Source: Morella rubra
Taxonomy: Eukaryota; Streptophyta; Magnoliopsida; Fagales; Myricaceae
Direction of reading: 5' to 3'
Length of the DNA: 64,000 nucleotides
Assembly: GCA_003952965.2 (NCBI GenBank)
Contig: CM025851.1
Location: 5,953,495 to 6,017,494 of the forward strand
Shown here: one piece after another, positions 37,301 through 49,829 of the stretch
How the letters are laid out: every line of letters starts with the position of its first letter
How positions within the stretch are numbered: the stretch's first letter is position 1
Program-made: the position numbers and the translations under genes
The notes under the pieces: generated by a model
The model's input: only the letters and a program-made list of their open reading frames with translations
Database searches by the model: none
Told to the model about the DNA's origin: nothing

Positions 37301-40161
37301 AATGAAATTATTGACCTAACCTCCGACACTGAGTCGAGGGTCTAGATATTAGTCGTAGTCACTGTTGGGTTTAGTTATTGTATATTCTGTTGTAGTCTGT
37401 CGTTGTAGGACGGAAAGCTGTAGACAGCTTCCACTTTTATACTTACTTTTTCTTACTGTTGTATCCTCGTGAAGGATTTTGTTCTTTGTAAATGTACTAG
37501 TGGAAAAATTTTGTATTATATTTTTTTTTTAGATTTCCTATTATCCTGTTTCTTCCTTAAGCCACAAGCTACCCTTAACTTTTTACCTCATTACTAGACT
37601 ATTTTTAAAAATATTTTTATAAGTCCACCTATTTAATTGATAAGTTATTTTATTATCCGTCCTTAATACAGTGTGACCTATTTGTTAAATCCCTGAAACT
37701 ATTATTTTTCCTTCCTTATTATATTTATCTCTTTTCACTAAAACGTTTCCGCTAAGCTTTTTCAAAGCCAGTATCAGGCATTTATAGGATAATTCGTGCA
37801 GTAATCCCCGCTTGTGTGCATTCTATTACTATAGGAAAGCCTAGGGGGTAAGTACTAGTACAGGGCGTGACAGTTCCAGTCATTTTTGGTACTGGAACCG
37901 GATCCTATATTTGGGAAAAACTGGAACCGGAACCGGAAATTCGGGCGGAAATGCCGGAATTTCTGGTTTCAAAATTTTTTTAAAAAAATAAAATTCTAGG
38001 GCGTTTTGAGCCCTGTTTAAAAAAAGAATAGTAATGTAGGTCACTTAAAATCTCACGATTTAGGTCTTTTTCGAAAGTCTTAAATCTAATTCGTTCCAGA
38101 ATCCAAACTACCGCCGCCTCTCAACCCATCTCCTAGTCTCCCTACTGTGAGTGAGCCCGAGCCATTAGCCGTACCCCCCACCCTCCTTGCAGCGGCTCCT
38201 CTCTGCCTTAGCCGTGCTCAACTCCTCTCTCCCTGCTGCGGCTTCTCTCTCATCAGCTCTCTCTCACCAAGGTGACAAGATCTATTTAGTATTTTATTTA
38301 AATTTTGTATTTTTAAATTCTTTAGTCGTAAACTTCTTTAGGTTTTGTTAATTTGATTTAGGGATATGAAATTTTTGATGGGCAGAATCAGCAAATTCGG
38401 TGATTGGCAGATTCGATGATAATTTGGACACCAAGGTATGATTATTTTGTCTAACCTAAGTTGCTATTTGGAGATTAGATGATAAAATGTGGAAATTGGC
38501 AAATTCGGTGATAATTAGGTGATTGATTTTAGTACTGTGATTGGTGATTGCAATATTATTTTGCTGAAGAAGACTATCGAGGTAAAAGCTTATTATTTTA
38601 TTTGTTGTACCCAGAACTGTGTAGTTTTGGTCGAATTACTTTATCTTTGTGCTCTTAAAAATGAAAGGGCTTTTCTGTGGAAGTTGGAACTCAACAGTGG
38701 GCCGTTGGAACTCAACAGTGGGCCGTTGGCATACTTTATACTCTGTTTTTTGTCCAAGTGTTTATTTAGAACCAACTGGGCAACATGATATATTGATATC
38801 TTTTATTAAATAAAGCATGTCTCAACCTTTTTTCTTGTTTGGTTTAAAAGAGGCTGCCTGTTTTATTAGCCCAAAAAAGGTTATTTTCCTTGCCATATTT
38901 AGTGTCAACTTTACGAATGTACATGAGCAATGTTTGTGCCAAATAACAGAATGACATCTCCATGTGTTCCCCAAGTTCGCATTAGGAAAATGAAGTTCTA
39001 TTTGATCAGTTTATCTTGTTAATGATTATTGTGAATTTGTGATTTTTAGCATCTATGTAACTGTTGGTTAATTGATTTTCAGCATCTATTTAACTGTTGG
39101 TTAATTGATTGTGAATTTGTTAATTGATTATGTGGTTGTCTTGATATTTCTCTTATAAATGTTTTGTTTTGTTTTTGTCTTTTGTAGAGATAGAGAAGCT
39201 TAGAATGTTGGATGAACTATGAAGCTTGGAATTTTAAATTTGGATGTCCTTTAATCTTTATCTTTTACTTGTTTTTTTTTTAATTTCAAAGAACATTGTA
39301 ATTTTAATTTAAAGTTTGCCTCTTTCAATTTGGATTTTTTGATGAATGTTTAGTTGTTTAGTTGTTTACTTATTTGCATGGTTATTGTTTGTTTAGTTGT
39401 TTTTACATTTTTTGTAATTTGAATTTAGAGTTTATTTTGGCAGTGTTTATTTTGTTTTGGAATTTAGTTGTTTTAGTTGTAATTTTAATTTAGAGTTTAT
39501 TTTGGCATCCCGAAATATTATTTTGGAATTTAGTTGTTTAGTTATAATTTTAATTTAGAGTTATTTGGTAGTATTTATTTTGTTTTGGACTGCAATATTT
39601 ATTTTGCCAGTGTTTTGAACTTTTGGATTCTAGAATTTGGAGTTGGACGGTAGTGCCCTGCACTAGTTTATTTGGGCAATTAGGTCTTCAAATTGCCTCT
39701 CACACTACCTTCATTCCAGCCTACAAAACTTAAAAACCTCATTTTTGGCCAATAGGCCCAACCCAAATCTGGGCCTTTTAGGCCCAAATAAGGAACCAGA
39801 ATGAAAAACACGGTTCTGGTGGGTACCGAAATCGAAAGGGCCAATTCCAGTTCTGTCCATTCCGGTGCCCATCCTTACCTGTACCCAAATTGCCCGTCAA
39901 TTTAGACAAATTCCGTCAAAAATTTTACACATTGCCCCCTTATCTTTGAGGGTATGTACACATTGCCTCCATTATCTTTGAGAGTATTTACATATTGCAC
40001 CCCACATTTTGACGAAATCCGTCTAAATTGACAAGCAATTTGGGTACTGAATCCAAATTGAAAAAATTTGTAAGTTAAGGGGTCCAATGTTTCAAAAATA
40101 ATACATCGGGGTGCAAAGTGTAAATGAACCCAAAGAGAAATGGGCAAAATGTATTTAACCC
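34336..40161. mobile_element. MULE-like DNA transposon with long inverted ends
   Basis: The left end GGGTTAAATACATTTTGCCC and the inverted right end start identically and stay similar for about 100 bp. The flanking 9-bp duplication aaaacaaaa (34327-34335 and 40162-40170) has the size typical of Mutator-like elements. The empty site is visible in unit 1 (about 8270). Length is 5826 bp, of which 3375 bp is a nested LTR-type insertion. No transposase was recognised, so it looks non-autonomous. Its ends resemble those of the small element at 52392-52772. Confidence 0.75.
34498..37872. mobile_element. LTR-retrotransposon fossil, probably a long solo LTR
   Basis: Begins TGTAACACCC and ends GGGCGTGACA, the TG...CA form of plant LTRs, and is flanked by near-matching 5-bp sequences (gttct and gttcc). 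No gag, pol or second LTR was seen. Inside are short tandem motifs built on gcccgggaaagac and gggagttttgagacc. It sits inside the MULE-like element, so it is younger than that insertion. A Ty3/gypsy origin is plausible but not shown. Confidence 0.5.
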
Positions 40162-41151
40162 AAAACAAAACATAATTACAGTCCTTCCCTTTAAAATGGT
40201 TGGAATCATGAATATCCCAAACAGACAATTTGTAAAAGAAGTTACAAGGTAAGAGAAGATTTTATTTATTTATTTAATTCTTAACTTGGAACAAATTTCA
40301 ATCAAGAATGGAAACTGTTTAGTAAAATTTTTACTTTTTGGGGGTGGAAATGTAAATTACTTAGAAAATTTTTCATTTCTGGTAAGCGAAAATGTCAATT
40401 ACTTGAGAACTTTTTCAGTTTTGGGGGGCGGTGGCCCCCTCCCCCACAAGCTCCATTTCATTATTATTTTTTAAACAATTAACCCTTCAAAAATTGCTGT
40501 ATTTCAATCTGGCCCTCCAAAAATAAGATCCAAGCTTCGACCCGCAGTCAGTGGATTATAGGACAAAAATTTGGGGGCATGGGTTAAATGGGCTGAAGCT
40601 ACCCATCTAGCTAGTTTATCCTCGTACCTCTAGACAGATGAGACTAGGCATGCACCGCACTAGAATCCTAGATAACACCTTGGAAGTGATTTTATCGAAT
40701 GTGCGGCTTTCAGTGCACGGTGTAAGCCAGATGGCGGCTAAATTAGCATTTTTTTTTTCTCTTTCGTGTTACGTTCTAGACATAATCCTGGAGGAGTTTG
40801 TTTGAATCAGCAAATAGAGATATGCGTTGCTTGACGCTGGGACCCTCTTGCAACAGCTAGACATCAAGCCAGAACCACGAGTACTGAACGAAACCTAAAT
40901 TTAAAGGCAAGCAAACCAGTTTAGCAATGACTACAATCTTGGGAAACAAGCCCAATAGGCACACATACATGCAGATAACAGAATCTTAAGTTTTACACAT
41001 CGAAGTTCCAAACAAGAAAAATGGTCAAATGGAATTATATTTGAAGGCCATCTAGACCATTAAGGTGCACTAGAACACCATAAAATACAAAGTTCCTCTC
41101 CAATAAAGCGAGCTTCAGGCTTGATTTCACCCGTAGCCAGAGGCAAAGATG

Positions 41152-43782
41152 CTAGGCTGTTATCCTTGACCGGCCTTTTGCTATTCTTCGAGCAATGACT
41201 CTCCTCCCGCCCTTGGTTGCTTTGCTGTTCATTTGAAAAGTTGAATTAGCCAAAGTGCTAATCCTACACGGTTATCTTTACAATCGTACAATACCCACCT
41301 TCACTAACATATATAGACGAGCATCTGAGTCAGCTGATCTAAAAATAAAAATAACTACACATGGATACAAGCATAACATGTGATGTGACACACTTGATCC
41401 ACAGACGTGCAGTTTTTTGCAGTTAAAAGCTACGACATTTTTTTTTTTGATAAGTAATCATCATTTCATTAAAAAGAAAAGAAAATTAAAAGCTACAACA
41501 TTGGCTCATGTACTTCGCAAAACAATCTCATCTCATCATACTATCATAATTATGTCTGGGATTTCTATGCTGAGTTTTTCCCTGCCAAGGGGGGGAAGAG
41601 GGAGAACGACAGATGTACCGAGCAAAAAATCCATGATTCCTCTTACGCCGGATGGTGCTAGGCTGGAAAGTCCTTTTGGGAAATAAAAGCATTGGCTCAT
41701 TTGAAGAAGAAACATCTCCTGCAGAACAAAGCAACTACCGGTTATGCACAAACCAGAAAGAAGGGATACAAATGGAGAAGATCACTAACATCTTGACCCT
41801 ATTGCTTAAAAGTCTACCCAAATTGTCGTTGGGAAATGCCTTTAAATAACAGCTTCCATATTGCAACAATTACACCACATTTGATTGATGCAAGCTGTCT
41901 TCAGAGGGTTTTCACATAGAAAAATTGAATCTGCATTCACTAGTAATGGAAGAAATTGTCTGAGGCAGAATGGTGACAATTACAGTATAATAATAAATCG
42001 TCTGCAGGCAAATGTGTCCCCCTATTTGAAATAAAATCCTGCAAAGGGACAGAGAACCTCTGCCAGCAAGACAACTTCCCGACATTCCAGGACATATGAT
42101 GTCCAGACATGCATTTCATCAACTGCGCATATGAATTGCAATTCTGCCATCTAGTTGTAATATCAAAGGGACTCTACTGCACCTTGATATTTGAGAATAT
42201 CATCACCTCAAAATGTGCTAACCATATTTATATATATGGCTAGTTCAACATCTTCAAGCGTCGAGATTAAAAGAATATCAACTCTTCCCAGTGTATAATA
42301 ACTACTGTCTAGTGTCTACTACCACAAAACCATGCAACAAGCAAAAGAGACCAACGACTCTCACCATTGCAAGCTTTTGTTTGCCTGTAGAGATTATTAT
42401 GCACATTTCTATACCCATGTGTGACCATTTTTTCAGTGCATATGATAATCTAAATGACATACTTCCTGAGCAGGGTCTTAATAGAGCATTGGACCAAAGT
42501 TGGGCACAGTTGCGAGGATGCGATCCGTAACTGAACCAAGTTTCTTTTGTTTTTTGGCTAACTCACACTTTGTTTCTGATCAGAAATCCAAAAAAAAAAT
42601 TTAGAAAAAAAAAATTAACATCAATGCTCTTAAATAAAGAGGGAAATTTTCCAAAAACTAACAAAACGGTTTTAGGAGAAGACACTCTGCTTTGAGCACC
42701 AAAGAAAAGAATGCTATTGCATACACTTAATTTTGTCTGAAACAATCACAAGTTCATCAAAAGCCAATATTATCACACCCATCCGTTTTCCAGTCATGAA
42801 CAGACATGAGAAGGTTATTTTAAGGACCGGTAATGGTAAATAAAAGTCAAGAAATTCTGATAAGGATAAAGGCAAACAAGAAAGTAGGGGATCATCATTT
42901 GTTGCCAGGATTTATCCATCATACTATTTACTAGAAAGAAAAGATATAAACCAGCATGCGCGTTTCTAAAAATACTAATCTTGGGCAAAGCATGTCCCTA
43001 ATAAGACAAAACCACAAAATAGTGTATGACTCCCCACGCCCCCAAAAACAACCCAAGAAAAAAAGAGGAATCAGAATCGCACAATCATCAAAGATAGCAA
43101 ATGCAAGTCCCAAGTTAAGATTATTTTGCAGAGACCCGGAATTTCTCCCTCAAGGAGAGAGGAATAGCTGTTGAGATTAGAACAACTGCTGTTTCTCCTT
43201 TCATTTCTGTACAAGAATATAAGCTTTTCTATCGAATTGCCTTTTTCAGTCATTTAGCAGCAACCAAACTGAACCCCAATCAATACTATTGGCAAGCCCG
43301 TCAAGCATACACATTCGGCTACTACTCAGCTTTTAGATTCATCAGGACCTAAAAATGCATTTTTAATTAGTTATCAATCTCAATATCCTCAAAGCAAACA
43401 AACAGAGCATTAACAAAATCAAGTCCATACTTCCATTTTCTTCAAAGCCGATATATATCTACATATATAATACAAATACATATATATGTCTAGAGCGAGA
43501 AAGAGAGAGAGTACCGTCCGGTAAGAAGAACCGGAGAGAAGGGAGGCTACAAGGGTAAACGAACCCTTCAGAGCTAAATTTACTCAAAGATTCGGCGTCG
43601 TTTTGCTGCGGCAAATTGAAGGAGGTCTGGAACTTGGTCAGCGCTGGGAATAGCTTCGGAGTGATATCGAGGCCGCGAGATACCACTTGGAGATTCGGAT
43701 TCGGGTTCTGGTGAAGAAATTGGTTGGATAGGAACCGGTTCAAAAGAGAAGCTCCGTTACGGACAAGGGTTTTAGAAGCCAT
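41152..43782 (-). CDS. Mitochondrial large-subunit ribosomal protein bL34 (complete)
   Basis: Three exons (43515-43782, 41619-41718, 41152-41224) splice to 146 codons. Exon 1 encodes a presequence-like N-terminus (MASKTLVRNGASLLNRFL) and a conserved stretch SLPSLRFFLPD. Exons 2 and 3 encode the bL34 core: KRTFQPSTIRRKRNHGFFAR, then KATKGGRRVIARRIAKGRSR and the ITA end, a very basic helix that binds 23S-type rRNA. The layout matches the nuclear-encoded mitochondrial L34 of plants as I recall it from Arabidopsis. The protein should act in the mitochondrial ribosome. This is the only copy in the window with exon 1 and promoter. Its 3' half is the source, or sister, of six truncated copies to the left. 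Intron 2 holds a small LINE fragment. Confidence 0.92.
41438..41485 (-). mobile_element. Very short LINE-type 3' end fragment in bL34 intron 2
   Basis: A poly-T/gataagtaatc insert reads on the minus strand as a LINE 3' end with poly-A. It is flanked by a target duplication of about 15 bp (ttaaaagctacgaca at 41423, ttaaaagctacaaca at 41486). The truncated bL34 copies have the uninterrupted site (for example near 1385). Confidence 0.6.
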
Positions 43783-43817
43783 TTTTTGTTTCGAAGAAAT
43801 GGGAAAACGGTTCTGCT

Positions 43818-43996
43818 AAACCCTAGAGGGAGCATGAGAAGCGGGTGAGGGCACATGTGGAATTTTGACTGGGGACAATATTGGGCCGTGGGTGGTTATG
43901 GGCTTTACAAGGAATACCGCGTTCGGTAAGACGGGCCAATGACCAAAAGGCCTTACAAGGCACAGAGGGCCGAACCCTAATGGGCTCAGATGCCCA
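43818..43996 (-). promoter_or_regulatory. bL34 promoter: telo-boxes and site II elements
   Basis: Within 220 bp upstream of the bL34 start lie AAACCCTA (43818-43825) and AACCCTAA (43973-43980) telo-boxes. Site II-type TGGGCY motifs are at 43882, 43899 and 43981, with an inverted one at 43991. This pair of motifs is well known from promoters of plant ribosomal protein and mitochondrial genes. Confidence 0.65.
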
Positions 43997-43999
43997 CAG

Positions 44000-45470
44000 A
44001 GCAAATGTAGTTCGCGTCATCTACCCATTCAAAAAACTTGATATTGGGGATTCTCCTTTGTTATCGAGTTGGATTCCGACTGCAGTCACATTTGACATTT
44101 CAAGTGGTTTCGGCTGTCGTTATAAATGTCACCATGGGGTCTTTAACTTTTTCTGGTTAAGATGGTCCACTGCTGCTAGAGAAAATTTTGAATCATTGTG
44201 CTCAGTACGACTATTATTTGCTTCAGTTTTTGGATAATTTGGATTTTTATTTTTGAACTTTTTCACCGTTTTACAGATTGGACTCTCATTTTATGGCGTC
44301 TGTTTTTTAAAATTTTAACTTTTTAAAATTTTATCTTCATTATAAAAATTTCTTTTTCCCCACTTTTTTACCAACTCTTATACCCAAAATTTTAACCATC
44401 CTAAAATTTTAATAAAATTTTATTTCCAAACACCATAAACTTCAAAATTTCACTCTCCAATTTATCAAATTTTGACAAAAACAACTTTCCATAAAAGAGT
44501 CCGTCTCTCTTATTCAGAGATTAAGAGCTGCACAAAGTACTAAGCCATGTCAGCAGCCAACTAATCTGGGCATGAGGTCCACACCACACTAAACTAAACC
44601 ATGTCAGCCGCCGGCCAACTAATCTAGGTCGTAGGACCAATATATAAAAAAGTGCAAAACCTAAGAACTAAAAAAATCAAATTTCTCACTCTTTTTTCAA
44701 GCAAAATTTCAAATTTGATCATGAGATGTTTAAGAGTGAAATTTCATACTCTCAAAATTTTGGGAGCTCAAAATTTCTACTCTAATAAAATAACTCTCCA
44801 AAATTCTTTCTCTAAATTGAATCATCACCTTTCACTCCAAATAAATATAAAAAAATTCATTCAAATCATCTCTCTTCACTTTTTTACCAACTCTAACACC
44901 CCAACATTTGACCACCCCAATATTTTTGCAATCAAACATCACCAGATCTCCACAATTTTGTTGCAATGCTTGTCTCTATGTATGCCATCAAATAAACTGG
45001 AAGGTGCGTGGAACACACGCATGCATCCTGATCCTCCATATGCTTTCTGGAAGTGAATAAGAGACAAATGCTTCTTTTGATATAACATCTTCTGGCAAAA
45101 TCCAAAGTAAACCTCTATATAGAAATTAGCAGAAAGGAGAAAACGTCCGTTACAAGCTGCTCCACAAGTTTGGTACCGTAGACAACTATGTCACCCCAAA
45201 AAACCCAAACCGAAGAAAATACAAGGAGAAAGAAATCATACAAGACATCGAACTGGCATTTCTAAAACATGCCAAAAAGATTACAGGAAGCATTCGCTCC
45301 AAAATGGATGAAAGAACGGAAACAATGAAGAAAAAGGTGAAAAAATGTTGATAGAAAAGGACCCCACGGATTGGAAGTGACTGTTCACTTTATGACTAGA
45401 CTAACAGAACAGCAGACCCATAAAAATGTTATATAAGAATTCCAAATGTACACTAGATGCTGGACTGAGG
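44000..45470. other. Intergenic, no gene seen
   Basis: AT-rich DNA between two genes, with MITE-like AT-rich patches (about 44230-44490) and a short diverged direct repeat (ccatgtcagc...aactaatct, about 44547-44631). The open frame at 44652-45056 is low-complexity and has no recognisable domain. Confidence 0.5.
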
Positions 45471-45475
45471 AAGCT

Positions 45476-48400
45476 TTACTGCTCTCCATGAAGTGCAGCA
45501 GAGATCCAATCTGAGGCAGCTGTTTGAGTGTCCATCTCAATATAGGGAGAAAGAGAAAGAGGAGTTACTGCAACCTGTCCCACCAAGGATATGCAAGAAT
45601 CAGCAACCGAAAAAGTCTGCATAATAATAATGGGAATGACCACCAGAACGGTATCTAATTTGGTGAGGGACATGAGCATGTAAATGCTACTGACACTAGA
45701 ACCTAACAACCCCCCTATCCTGGGAAAAAACAAAAAAAAGAACTGAAAAAAATTAACAGCTCAGAGGTAATTTCAATTTATACGAAAGACACAAAGCACA
45801 CATAAGCAACAGGAACCCTTCATGTCCTTGAAAATTAAATTCCAATCGATCCATTGGTCTTATTCATAAATCTTATATGCATTCCCCAGTGACACTAGGG
45901 CCCATAACATTAAGTATCAAATAGGGGAAAAGCAACATTCATCAATGATTGCAGCATGCAGTCCTGCAATGGTCACATGCATGATTACTTTTACCTTCAG
46001 CAGCTATGACAGATGCAACGTAAAACGTAACAAAGATTTTCTATCATGGCCTCCCCGATGTTTCTTTCATACCTTTCCAGCACAATCATCAATCATACAC
46101 GCAGGTGGAATCCACTCTTTAATCTGGGACCCATTCCCATTATTAAAATTGGTTGAGTTGGACGAGTAATGGGAGAAAATCCTAGTGGGGGAAGGAGCTG
46201 ACCCCAACCCAAATGACACTAGTCTAATTCAGGATTTAAATCTTTCCCTTGCTAATAATACAGCACAATAGCTGCGGAGGAGGGGGTCTTGAGATTAAAT
46301 ATTCTCTACTTACAAATCCACTTTCAAGTGCTCTGAAATCAAGATCCTCATCTGTCTCTTCCTGCTCCTTTTCCAGAAACTGCAAATATAACCATGCCTT
46401 TGCCTTAGTCACTTCACGAAACTACAAACACGTTGTCAGAAGGGTGGGGGGTAAGAGATAGGAGGGGGCTTTGGAGGAAAGGCAAGAATGGCAAGCATAA
46501 TCCAATTGAAAGCAACTTTATCTAAAAGAAACCCGGATTGCCAAATATTTTTCTGTCCCTACCTCTAGCCGGAAGTACTTCTTCACCCGGTTGGAATCAG
46601 ATTTTACAGCAACTCCAACCGACTCAATCTCCACATTCTTTTTTTGTGTGGTCAAACGGCGAGCTGCTCCCTGAAAAACACAAAAGAATAGAAATCCAAG
46701 AATGAAGTCTGAGAAATTGTGCAAAAATCCTTCCATTAATTTCCTCCTCTCTCTTTTTGATATGTAACTTCTCCTTGAAAACTTCCTATTTTAGTTTTAA
46801 AAAGTTGTCATGATTATCAGTAAGAGCTACTAACCGCAGCAGAGGCATCTCGACCAAGTTGGGCGAGCTGAATGCCAAGGCTTTGTTGATTGGACATGAA
46901 ATGTCCAGCAGGATATCGGTTAGCTGAAACAGCTAGCCAGTTAGGAGTTGATCTCCACATACTTTGCTTGGTCAATTTGAAACCCTGAAAAGCAACAGAT
47001 TCTTACACATATATAAGACTGAACTTAGAAAAAATTAGCGCCAGTAGAATTTAACATCTTCAAAGAAGCGATTTATGCCAAAAGCCACAGTAAAATAGAA
47101 AAAAAAAACCAAAGCAAGTGAACCAGTAAAGTAGATAGCTCAGCATGCAGCAAATAAAGTCTGAGAGCTCCCCAGAAGAGGATCTACCTGAATTTGACAC
47201 ACAAAAAGACGCCAGCTACATAACTCAGATAATCAAGTCTATCAGGGGTTCATACCAGCGTTCAAGTCTCAAGCTTGAAGACATTTCCACACTAACATCT
47301 TGCAATAAAGCAATTGCTTACTTACAAAAGGAAAATTAAGCACTTGCTTGTATTGAGAGGAAGAGAATGTGTTTCATTGGACAGTTTGTAGCACATATAG
47401 ACATGCATCTCATTCCTAATCGTCTTCAACACAAATTCCAAAAGATGCTAGCCTTATCTTCATTATAACTACAGATGGAGTCCAAACAAAAGGAAATTTT
47501 CCTCAAAATAATTTCTATTAATCCATCCACAAGAAAGGTTTTACCCTGACCAAATTATATGTAAATACCCAGCCAAATATGTAAAACATATTTCAATTAG
47601 TTAGCTCTATCCTTGACACGATACTTCAAATATGTGTACCTTGTTTGTCAAAGGCGAAGAGGGAATTTCTATATTCAGAGAGCAGTTTTTGAGGAAAATT
47701 CCTTTTTCAATATCCCTCATAGCTGCGTTTATTAAAGGAAGACAAATAGTGACTGCATCCTTGAAATCAGTTTCTTGACTTTCATCCTTCTTCCTGCAAT
47801 AGATGATACCACCCATTTTTAACATTCAAGACCTTAGTAAGGAGAGGAAACTCAAATTCTCAGGACAACAAATCGTCAAGTCACCAGTTCATTGATATGG
47901 ACAACGATGGTACGCCACACATTAATGCCTCTCTAGCTCCAGCAACAACACCCGAGAAAAACCTGATTGAAATTTCTGTTATCAAATATCTTGGGTATTC
48001 ATGAGGGCTAGACATTGCTCGAAAAACAAGTGAAAGCACAGAGATTTAACTGATATAGCTAGCATAAACATTGTCAGACAGAAAATTTTGAATACTGGGT
48101 GTGATTCCAAAGCTTAGTCTTGCTTGAGTAAAACAGGATAAAATTCTGATAATAAACACGCATATACAAACAACTCACATGTGATGACCACAGCTTGATC
48201 CCCGATTAATTCCAGAAATCACCTGAAAATTAAAACTTTTGTAAATCTTGTGGACATCACAACCTATATATATAGTTCTACTCATGAGATGTACAAATGC
48301 TAACCATAAGAGGCTTTGACCAAGAAAACAATGCCCCGGATAATGCCAAAGAGACACAGTCCACCGGAGTCCCTGAGTAAAAGAATCGTAACCAAGCCTA

Positions 48401-49590
48401 TTACCAATCAGTAACCATGATGAAACCACCAAACCCAGATCGCATTTACATTCTCTATCAGGCATGCTTTGATGCGATAATCTAATTGAAAAAAATGCAC
48501 AGCGAAAAACTAAAAATCACGAAAGGTACCCAATGTACATGACTCTGGCTTGTAATCAAAATTGAAGATTGTAAACCCCACTACATGTGTACCCCATCAT
48601 ATAAGCAGAAACCAAAAGAAACAGATCCGACTACATAAATAAAAACTTCGGGAAAAGAGAAAAACAAAAAATAGGATAAGGAACAAAGATACTGTGTCAT
48701 ACCTGAAACTTCAAAAGCTGTGGCACCACTGATCTCAGCAGAACTCACAGCAACGGTTTCTTGGAGAGTAACAGAATGACCTGACACTGATTTGTCCCTG
48801 AAGAAACCGAATCATAAAACTAACAAATCACAAAATTGCCAGCTAAAATCAAAATATTCAGAACGAAACTTGAAAGGAAACCGCATACCCAACATGCAAT
48901 TAAGAGAAGTATGCCCCAAGAAAAAAAAAGTAAGTTAAACCAATCGCAAAGAACCAACATTGTCAAACGATAAAACCAACATACAGAAATAATAAAACTC
49001 AAAAACATAAAACTTTAGAACGAAATAACTGGACATGGCAATGTTAGAAATAGAGGAAGTCCACATAACGCATATCAAAATCGATAAGAAAACACATAGG
49101 TATGTGATTAGAAATAAAAAGATTGGCAACCCCACGTAACCGGATAAAAAAATTTTGGGGAAACGAACAATTGAAATGCAGAATATAAGCTACAATCAAA
49201 GATAACTCACACGCCAGCAATAAGGAATTAAGCGAAAAACACCACATAACACAAGAAAGAACCAAAAGCTTAAAAAATAATAACCCACGATTGCGGAGCG
49301 CAGACATTGACATTGTACAACCCTTCACGAACAAGAGCTTCCACGAGATACAAAAGGCCAGGGGAGTCAATCCCGTCGCCATTAGTGACAAGCACAATAG
49401 GCTTGGAACAGTCTATGGCCTCCCCAGCGTCAGAAACAGAGGTGGAAGAAGAGGGTTTGGTGGATTCAACGTTTTCCTTAGGTTGGTCGCCTTCTTTGAG
49501 AGCTTCATTGTTCTTCTTGCTGAGAACTTCCTGGAGATTTGAGACCAGGCCCGGAGGCAAGAAGTTGTTCTTCACAGAAGTCGAAGTCAT
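45476..49590 (-). CDS. SurE-like 5'/3'-nucleotidase (survival protein SurE family)
   Basis: Ten exons, all with GT-AG borders: 49289-49590, 48703-48797, 48305-48372, 48179-48222, 47885-47962, 47640-47793, 46835-46984, 46563-46670, 46314-46379 and 45476-45574, giving 387 codons. SurE proteins are metal-dependent phosphatases acting on nucleoside monophosphates. Motifs are LVTNGDGIDSPG near residue 65 (bacterial NDDG; here NGDG), APQSDKSVSGHSVT, the GTPVDCVSLALSG segment, ISGINRGSSCGHHMFFSG and AGAREALMCGVPS. The C-terminal part (DASAAGAARRLTTQKK..., ending ISAALHGEQ) matches plant homologues. The N-terminus starts MTSTSVKNNFLPPGLVSNL with no clear transit peptide. Fold and family are secure; substrate is not. 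Confidence 0.92.
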
Positions 49591-49760
49591 ATCATAAACC
49601 GATATTTTCTGAGAGAGAGAGAGAGAGATAAAGAAAACTTGTTCCTGTTTTGAGTTTTGGGTCTAGAAGAATCAGAATCAAAACCCTAGAGATAGGGAGA
49701 TATACAGAGGAAGAAAAGGAGGGCAATAACGCGCTGAGAACGAAAAGGATAGAATAGATG
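49591..49760 (-). promoter_or_regulatory. 5' leader and proximal promoter of SurE-like gene
   Basis: A GA microsatellite (about 49610-49630) lies in the presumed 5' UTR, and an AAACCCTA telo-box is at 49681-49688. A second GA run is near 49788-49810. Confidence 0.4.
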
Positions 49761-49829
49761 GACCGGTTCAAACGGCGTTATTTCGAAAGAGAGGGAGAGA
49801 GAGAGAGAAAAAAAAAAATTTGTTGTTAT

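Larger units (their letters stand above)
1..43100. repeat. Irregular tandem array of MYB26 / bL34 segmental duplications
   Basis: The same ordered blocks recur: leader, bL34 exons 3 and 2 (minus strand), MYB upstream region, MYB gene, 3' tail. The bL34 blocks start near 1020, 9215, 10680 (partial), 13630, 17325, 26110 and 41120. The MYB genes start at 5915, 16118, 22654 and 31943, so spacing is 10.2, 6.5 and 9.3 kb. Blocks are almost identical over kilobases, differing mainly by small indels, so the duplications are recent. Unit junctions differ, which suits repeated unequal crossing-over. The right border of homology falls inside bL34 intron 1 near 43100; the left border is outside the window. 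Confidence 0.9.

Noticed and set aside
44652-45056. 134-codon open frame in intergenic DNA
   Set aside because: Composition is Lys/Phe/Ser/Ile-rich from AT-rich DNA; no domain, no promoter, no splice support.
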